From Rhinopomastus cyanomelas (taxonomy: Eukaryota > Chordata > Aves > Bucerotiformes > Rhinopomastidae), in NCBI GenBank assembly GCA_013400115.1, contig VXBP01008601.1:496001-560000 (forward strand): 64,000 nt of DNA, in the 5' to 3' direction. Of the stretch, positions 60,601 to 64,000 are shown piece after piece. The number at the start of each line of letters is the position of its first letter. Position 1 is the stretch's first letter. The position numbers and the translations under genes are program-made. The notes beneath the pieces were generated by a model. That model was not told where the DNA came from. It ran no database searches and saw only the letters and a list, made by a program, of their open reading frames with translations.

Positions 60601-63080
60601 GTGATGGGAGTGGGACAGAGGGTCCTAACTGTGGTAGGGAGTTATTTAGACATTGAGAAGGGGATCTGTACTCCCCTAAATTCAAGAACTGGCATGTAGC
60701 CCCTCAGTGGTAAGTCAGGCAGCTCCTGTGGATTGACAGAACCTCTGATAGAGGCAGAAGGTGATGACAGCAAAGTTTCCCAGCCACATGAAAGACACCA
60801 TGTTCCACATCACCTTGCAAGCTGGGGAGGCAAATGCTCCCAGAAGATTTGCATTTGGACCGGATTGAATGCACCATGCTTTCTTCTGAGGGCTCAGCCC
60901 TGCTGTGGTTGCCTCTGGGGCTCTCTACTGCTCTGGTACTCGAGTGCTTGACTTCATATAAAAAAAAATCTAAACTGGGGGAAAAATACTACATTTTTTT
61001 CTTACTATACGGGATTTTCTTTTAATCTATGTGGTGGAGGGTGCTTTGAACCTAAACAGTTTCTTGTGTAGTACTTTGTACTTAACCTGCTCCTTGCACA
61101 GATGTTGTGTGCAGCATGGAAAGTACTTTCAGGATCAGGGCAAAGGGAGAAGAGCGTACATGAGAGTGGAAAGGTTTACATCCGTTTGTGCTGCTGCTCT
61201 GTTTTCCCTAGTGTCTGATTTGTATGATGGCTGGTGACACATCCCAAGAGGGAGCAAAACAGTCAATGGTTAGAGCCTTGGGTCCTTCTAGAGCAGCTTC
61301 CACATACTTGCACATGCGTGTCTGCCTATAACTGCTTCTGACGGTTCCTTTTTTCTTCTTTGCCCCTTCCCCACAGCTTGGATGTGTTTTTTCGTTGGTT
61401 GTTTGACAAAAAGTTCCTCGCTGAAGCAGCAGTGCGGTTTGAGTAAGTGCAGTTGGGCCAAAGGCTCTTCTTCACAATGTGGGGAGATTCTTGTTGGTAT
61501 TCAAAGGTGCTGGGGGTTCCCAGCTGCTGCTCTGCAAAAGAGGAGCCCCTTCTGCAGCTTGCTTTGCCTGCACTTCCTAGGTGTGTGTTCCTACCAGACA
61601 ACGGGGCCTTCTTTGTCAACTATGTCATCGCCTCAGCCTTCATTGGCAACGCCATGGACCTGCTTCGCATCCCTGGCTTGCTCATGTACATGATTCGCCT
61701 CTGTCTGGCCCGCTCGGCTGCAGAGCGGAGGAATGTCAAACGAGTGCGTACTGGGTCTAAGAGGGTGGGCTGTGGCCTCCATCCAGGGATGGGAATGTCA
61801 AACGAGTGCGTACTGGGTCTGAGAGGGTGGGCTGTGGCCTCCATCCAGGGATGGGAGTGCTGCCATGGGGCCCCATTGAGGTTCCCCCACTGTTGTGCCT
61901 ACAGCCAGGTGATTGCACTGCACTGCTGGGCTCCCAGCACTGTGCTGACCAGTCTCTCTTGCAGCACCAGGCCTATGAGTTCCAGTTCGGGGCTGCCTAT
62001 GCCTGGATGATGTGTGTCTTTACTGTGGTCATGACATACAGCATCACCTGCCCCATCATCGTTCCTTTTGGTAAGTGATGAACGTCAGACACTGGGGTCT
62101 CCCAGCTAAAGTGCAGAGGACCAGACTGAGGGAGAACTCTGTGTCAGAGGCCCTGGGAAAGAAGCAGGGTTTAGCAAGAGGGGGGTTGAACCCTGAAACA
62201 GGTTACCCAAGGAGGTAGTTAAGGTCCCATCTCTGGACGTATTGAAGGTGAGGCTGGACAAGGCTCTGGGCAACCTGATCTAGTTGAGGATGTCCCTCCT
62301 CACGGCAGAGGGATTGGACTAGAAGACCTTTGGAGGTCCCTTCCAACCCAGGAGATTCTATGATTTCTCCCAGGGCTCATGTACATGCTGCTCAAGCACC
62401 TGGTGGACCGATACAACCTGTATTACGCTTACCTGCCTGCCAAGCTGGACAAAAAGATCCACTCAGGGGCTGTGAACCAGGTGGTGGCAGCCCCTATCCT
62501 CTGCCTTTTCTGGCTCCTCTTCTTCTCCACCATGCGCGCAGGTGAGCTCTGGGCTGGGATGCAAGCCTATGCCTTCACTGGCCAGACTAGTTCTGAAAGC
62601 TGCCAGCCCCACAACACATGATCAGGATCCATCTGACACTGCCACTTTGGTTTTCCTTTGCCCCAGGATTTCTGGCACCCACCTCCATGTTCACCTTTGT
62701 GGTCCTCGTGATCACCATTGTGATCTGCCTGTGTCATGTCTGCTTTGGGCACTTCAAATACCTCAGTGCTCACAACTACAAGGTGAGGTAGAGTGCTGGA
62801 TGGGGATGTGGGACTCCTCTTGGGAGCACAGCTCAGCCAAAAACCAGCACAGGCTCTGCTTCTTGGCAGAATCTGTCACCCCTGGCTTTATGGAAGGGAC
62901 AGTGCTAAAGCTGTCCCTGCTGCCTGTGTGCTGCTTCTGTGGTGGGACTCTGAAACTGTTGTCTGAGCCCAGTCACTCAGTTTCTCCTTTCCTTTCCAGA
63001 TTGACCACACAGAGGTGGACAACATAGAAAACAGGCAGAATGGAAGACCTGCCACCAGTCTGCCAGCTCCAAAATCAGCT
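45480..63080 (+). CDS. TMEM63B: TMEM63B, OSCA/TMEM63-family mechanosensitive cation channel (3' end missing)
   Basis: Spliced coding region of exons 2-23, 775 codons with every phase consistent. Exons: 45480-45656, 46285-46364, 48098-48136, 52744-52834, 53529-53566, 54273-54415, 54684-54735, 55007-55115, 55630-55700, 57089-57169, 57305-57428, 57509-57642, 57790-57927, 58194-58347, 58591-58697, 59670-59756, 61377-61442, 61581-61743, 61965-62070, 62374-62541, 62667-62782, 63000-63080. The family forms stretch- and hypo-osmotically gated cation channels of the plasma membrane, related to plant OSCA and the TMEM16 fold; lipid scrambling is also reported. Visible parts are TM0 (about 45-68), TM1 (163-182), TM2 (210-229), a cytosolic loop with an RRM-like domain (about 245-390), and the remaining TM bundle (about 433-742). 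Paralog B rather than A or C is shown by SSSVDFDQRDN, DDEIRDKCGG and DKKFLAEAA. Human TMEM63B is about 832 residues, so the last 55-60 (cytosolic tail) lie beyond the window. Start chosen as the first ATG giving MLPF, as in mammals. Confidence 0.96.
46285..46364 (+). CDS. TMEM63B: TMEM63B exon 3, residues 60-86
   Basis: Second half of TM0 (ALLFVFSVLRKVAWDYG) and the start of the cytosolic linker (LALVTDAD). Acceptor cttccag, donor gacag|gtaagt, ends after two bases of a codon. Confidence 0.95.
48098..48136 (+). CDS. TMEM63B: TMEM63B exon 4, 39-nt cassette exon, residues 86-99
   Basis: A small exon of highly charged sequence (RRRHWQKEREEREY) in the cytosolic linker after TM0. Acceptor tgcccccag, donor gaata|gtatgt. 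At 39 nt it is a multiple of three. Skipping joins AG of exon 3 to C of exon 5, giving Ser and keeping the frame. In mammals exon 4 of TMEM63B is, as I recall, alternatively spliced with effects on channel response. It lies isolated between a 1.7 kb and a 4.6 kb intron. Confidence 0.88.
48535..49640 (-). mobile_element. CR1 LINE in TMEM63B intron 4
   Basis: Antisense copy starting at the tail (ggaatcatagatcatagaat) and running through the C-terminal ORF2 region into degraded RT. It begins about 400 bp after the exon 4 donor. Confidence 0.9.
50239..50850 (-). mobile_element. CR1 LINE in TMEM63B intron 4
   Basis: Antisense, tail gtagaatcattaagattgga, same subfamily as 6522-7400 and 42557-42955, with small internal deletions. 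From about 50850 to the exon at 52744 the intron shows pyrimidine-rich sequence and nothing else I can name. Confidence 0.88.
52744..52834 (+). CDS. TMEM63B: TMEM63B exon 5, residues 99-129
   Basis: Cytosolic linker with VASALHSDNHDRYERLTS and then SSSVDFDQRDN, which marks paralog B. The serine cluster may be phosphorylated. Donor gacaat|gtgagt, phase 0. Confidence 0.95.
53529..53566 (+). CDS. TMEM63B: TMEM63B exon 6, residues 130-142
   Basis: A 38-nt exon encoding GFCSWLTAIFRI. Acceptor ctacatag, donor ataaa|gtaagt. This amphipathic segment precedes TM1 and is conserved in TMEM63A as well. Confidence 0.94.
54273..54415 (+). CDS. TMEM63B: TMEM63B exon 7, residues 142-190
   Basis: Encodes KDDEIRDKCGGDAVHYLSF and TM1 (about 163-182), ending PVNFSGDLL. 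N183-F-S is a possible sequon on the extracellular side. Donor gctag|gtgaga. Confidence 0.95.
54684..54735 (+). CDS. TMEM63B: TMEM63B exon 8, residues 190-207
   Basis: Extracellular loop 1: ENNAYSFGRTTIANLNSG. Acceptor cttcctag, donor tctgg|gtacgt. This block is almost invariant across the family. Confidence 0.94.
55007..55115 (+). CDS. TMEM63B: TMEM63B exon 9, residues 207-243
   Basis: TM2 (LLWLHTSFAFLYLLLTVYSM) followed by the basic cytosolic start MRRHTSKMRYKEDDL. Donor gacttg|gtgagc, phase 0. Confidence 0.95.
55630..55700 (+). CDS. TMEM63B: TMEM63B exon 10, residues 244-267
   Basis: Start of the cytosolic RRM-like domain: the VKRTLFINGIS strand (RNP2-like) and the YAEPEKIKKHF helix. A CR1 copy begins 118 bp downstream in the intron. 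Confidence 0.95.
55818..56410 (-). mobile_element. CR1 LINE in TMEM63B intron 10
   Basis: Antisense, starts catagaatcgtagaatgtca and runs to the block ccatggtaacttactgtcca. The remainder of the intron, to 57088, is unique sequence without visible features. Confidence 0.88.
57089..57169 (+). CDS. TMEM63B: TMEM63B exon 11, residues 267-294
   Basis: Continues the RRM-like domain with EEAYANCTVLEARPCYDVAR and LMFLDAER. Acceptor catctacag, donor agagag|gtaacc. Confidence 0.95.
57305..57428 (+). CDS. TMEM63B: TMEM63B exon 12, residues 294-335
   Basis: Insert inside the cytosolic domain, with the cysteine-rich INPKPCGHLCCCVIRGC block typical of the family, a probable palmitoylation or metal-related cluster (function inferred). 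The donor gaggag|gtggag is weak, but it is fixed by the conserved junction to exon 13. The following intron is only 80 bp. Confidence 0.92.
57509..57642 (+). CDS. TMEM63B: TMEM63B exon 13, residues 336-380
   Basis: Charged helix VEAIEYYTKLEEKLKDDY, then the KPLGMAFVTFHNETI strand that corresponds to the RNP1-like part of the RRM fold. Donor gccat|gtgagt. Confidence 0.95.
57790..57927 (+). CDS. TMEM63B: TMEM63B exon 14, residues 380-426
   Basis: End of the cytosolic loop: ILKDFNACKCQGCACRGEP with its CxxCxC cluster, a serine-rich stretch, and VSYAPDPQNIYW leading into TM3. Donor tactg|gtgagc. Confidence 0.95.
58194..58347 (+). CDS. TMEM63B: TMEM63B exon 15, residues 426-477
   Basis: EHLSIRGFMWW interface helix and TM3 (CLVINVVLFILLFFLTTPAI), followed by TTMDKFNVTKPVEYLN. 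N468-V-T is a sequon. TM3 is among the pore-lining helices in family structures. Confidence 0.95.
58591..58697 (+). CDS. TMEM63B: TMEM63B exon 16, residues 478-513
   Basis: TM4 (FFPTLLLWCFSALLPTIVYY) ending SAFFEAHWTR. TM4 contributes to the pore in OSCA/TMEM63 structures. Phases match both neighbours. Confidence 0.95.
59224..59440 (-). mobile_element. CR1 LINE 3' fragment in TMEM63B intron 16
   Basis: Antisense, starts gtcacagaatcatataatga and is of an old, diverged subfamily. The rest of this 970-bp intron is featureless. Confidence 0.78.
59670..59756 (+). CDS. TMEM63B: TMEM63B exon 17, residues 513-542
   Basis: SGENRTTMHKCYTF and TM5 (FLIFMVLLLPSLGLS). Acceptor tgccctcag; donor agcag|gtagga is acceptable. 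Confidence 0.94.
60176..60440 (-). mobile_element. CR1 LINE 3' fragment in TMEM63B intron 17
   Basis: Antisense, starts ccatagaatcactcaggctg, same old subfamily as 59224-59440. The rest of this 1.6-kb intron has no recognisable feature. Confidence 0.78.
61377..61442 (+). CDS. TMEM63B: TMEM63B exon 18, residues 542-564
   Basis: SLDVFFRWLFDKKFLAEAAV then RFE. DKKFLAEAA separates paralog B from A, where this loop is shorter. Acceptor with a strong pyrimidine tract, donor ttga|gtaagt. Confidence 0.95.
61581..61743 (+). CDS. TMEM63B: TMEM63B exon 19, residues 564-618
   Basis: ECVFLPDNGAFFVNYVIASA (TM6) and GNAMDLLRIPGLLMYMIRLC leading to ERRNVKR. TM6 forms the channel gate region in the family. 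The donor cga|gtgcgt lies inside a 62-bp tandem duplication, so an identical second donor exists 62 bp downstream; only the first keeps the frame. Confidence 0.95.
61730..61853 (+). repeat. TMEM63B: 62-bp tandem duplication across the exon 19 donor site
   Basis: Copies 61730-61791 and 61792-61853 differ at one base only (tctaag versus tctgag). Each copy contains the last 14 bases of exon 19 and the first 48 of the intron, so the 5' splice site aaacga|gtgcgt is present twice (boundaries at 61743 and 61805). Confidence 0.97.
61965..62070 (+). CDS. TMEM63B: TMEM63B exon 20, residues 619-654, with Q/R editing candidate
   Basis: Begins HQAYEFQFGAAYAWMMCVF and runs into TM7 (TVVMTYSITCPIIVPFG). 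The CAG at 61968-61970 encodes Gln620 in this model. Mammalian TMEM63B is reported to be A-to-I edited (Gln to Arg) in exon 20 at about residue 619, so this is the likely homologous site, unedited in the genome. Confidence 0.95.
62175..62366 (+). mobile_element. CR1 LINE 3' end abutting the exon 21 acceptor
   Basis: Sense CR1 3' fragment (ggttacccaaggaggtagtt, then ggattggactagaagacctt) ending in the tail gattctatgatt at 62365. Only eight bases (tctcccag) separate it from exon 21. Confidence 0.9.
62374..62541 (+). CDS. TMEM63B: TMEM63B exon 21, residues 654-710
   Basis: TM8 region (LMYMLLKHLVDRYNLYYAYL), the PAKLDKKIHSGAVNQVV re-entrant stretch, and TM9 (AAPILCLFWLLFFSTMRA). Donor gcgcag|gtgagc. 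The acceptor pyrimidine tract lies in the CR1 tail. Confidence 0.95.
62667..62782 (+). CDS. TMEM63B: TMEM63B exon 22, residues 710-748
   Basis: GFLAPTSMFTF and TM10 (VVLVITIVICLCHVCFGHF), ending KYLSAHNYK. Donor tacaag|gtgagg, phase 0. Confidence 0.95.
63000..63080 (+). CDS. TMEM63B: TMEM63B exon 23, residues 749-775
   Basis: Start of the cytosolic C-terminal tail: IDHTEVDNIENRQNGRP, then SLPAPKSA. Acceptor cctttccag, donor tcagct|gtgagt, phase 0. The tail is the fastest-changing part compared with mammals, but the NGRP and PKSA motifs align. Confidence 0.92.
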
Positions 63081-64000
63081 GTGAGTCCCTGTCCCCACCT
63101 CCATGCCCTGTGTGCCACTTACCCTGTGTTTGAGAAGGGAGAGGTAGCTTGGAGTACCTCACACTTCACCTCCCTGAGGCAGCCCCTGGAGCCTCCCACT
63201 GAGAGGTGGGAGGCGAGTGCTGGACATTGTGCCCCTTCCCTGAGCTGTGAAGTACAACACCCACACACAACCCATTCCCACTGCCTCTCAGACACTCTGC
63301 ATTTACTTTCTGCCATTCTCTGGGCTGGGCAGTGAATCCAGGTGAGTCAGTCTGCCTCCTCGTTCTGCATCTTTGCACTCTTGCCCATCAACAGAGGCTG
63401 TCACTCACCAGACTGGTCCTAGTGTCAGTGCTCTGTGGGCATTGCCTTGAAGACCATGAAGGTGCTTTGGGGACTCTCCTACTTTGCCCAACTCTCTGAG
63501 ATCCCAGGTACTGTTTTCTGAACTCCTTGGCTCACTGGCTCCTTCCAGCTGCTCCTTCCACTGCAAGATTTTCGTAGCTGGGGTCTGTGCAGAGCTGTTC
63601 TGAACAAGGTATCTTCAGGGTTAGGGTAAAGCAGAGACTCCTGCTACCTCAGGAGAGAAGGGCTGGGGTGTGCACATTGTCCAGACTTCTTCCCAGTCTC
63701 CGTGTACCAAAGGCCAGTGGCATCTTGCCAACAAGAGATTCCTCACAGGAGGCACAGCCTCAAGAGGAACATGTCCACTGCAAAATAGGGAGCATAGACT
63801 TCCACTCCATGTGAGCTCCAGAGAACTGAGGAAGCTGCATGCTGTCCCAGCCCTGGCTCCCTGCAGGTGCTCCCTGTCCCTGGGCGCTGAGGTTTGGCAT
63901 GTCCACTATTGCAGGGCCAAGCCACTTCTGCTTTTACTCCCCATCCTGTTACATTCCATGGAGTCCAGACTCTTCCTCACCCTCCCTGTGCTCAGTCTCT
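63081..64000 (+). other. TMEM63B: TMEM63B intron 23 (partial)
   Basis: No exon matching the remaining TMEM63B C-terminal tail is visible, and there is no repeat or RNA gene. The last exon must lie to the right of the window. Confidence 0.7.

Noticed and set aside
61447..62010. 187-codon frame overlapping exons 19 and 20
   Set aside because: It reads exon 19 in the correct frame but runs through introns 18 and 19. The spliced TMEM63B model with conserved junctions explains the coding signal.

Overview
The window is nuclear DNA from a bird. The evidence is about two dozen CR1 LINE fragments ending in the avian-type ATTCTATGAT tail, vertebrate splice signals, a GC-rich CpG island promoter, and exons of TMEM63B that read almost like the mammalian protein. 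By my hand-drawn boundaries CR1 sequence covers roughly a fifth to a quarter of the 64 kb. That is high for a bird and would suit a CR1-rich lineage such as woodpeckers and relatives, but the species cannot be fixed from this sequence. There is no sign of prokaryotic, phage or CRISPR material.

Layout. Positions 1-9.8 kb appear to be the 5' half of a minus-strand gene that I infer to be MRPL14 (mitochondrial ribosomal protein L14). An untranslated first exon lies in the CpG island (donor at 9803). A small coding exon at 1180-1273 carries the start codon and a mitochondrial presequence-like N terminus. The rest of that gene lies beyond the left edge. Positions 9.4-10.7 kb are a CpG island acting as a probable bidirectional promoter. 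From there TMEM63B runs rightward: an untranslated exon 1 (donor at 10117), a 35 kb first intron full of CR1 copies, then coding exons 2-23 between 45480 and 63080. The final coding part (roughly the last 55-60 residues, judging from mammalian TMEM63B) lies to the right of the window.

TMEM63B was rebuilt exon by exon. All 22 coding exons keep phase and give 775 codons with no internal stop. The product is a polytopic OSCA/TMEM63-family mechanosensitive/osmosensitive cation channel with a TM0 segment, a cytosolic RRM-like loop and a pore-forming TM bundle. Several points deserve a look. A 39-nt exon 4 can be skipped in frame. There is a genomic CAG (Gln) codon at the likely Q/R editing site in exon 20. 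A 62-bp tandem duplication copies the exon 19 splice donor. The exon 21 splice acceptor lies directly against the 3' tail of a CR1 element. A four-codon upstream ORF ends two bases before the start codon.

The two genes share a promoter but not a known pathway; head-to-head MRPL14-TMEM63B is also the human arrangement. Most remaining sequence is intron. Three assembly gaps (single Ns at 16225 and 40361, and 149 Ns at 39458-39606) all fall inside CR1 copies, so those elements are probably collapsed. I found no undescribed multi-gene system; the novel-looking signals are splice-site and retroelement features of TMEM63B.
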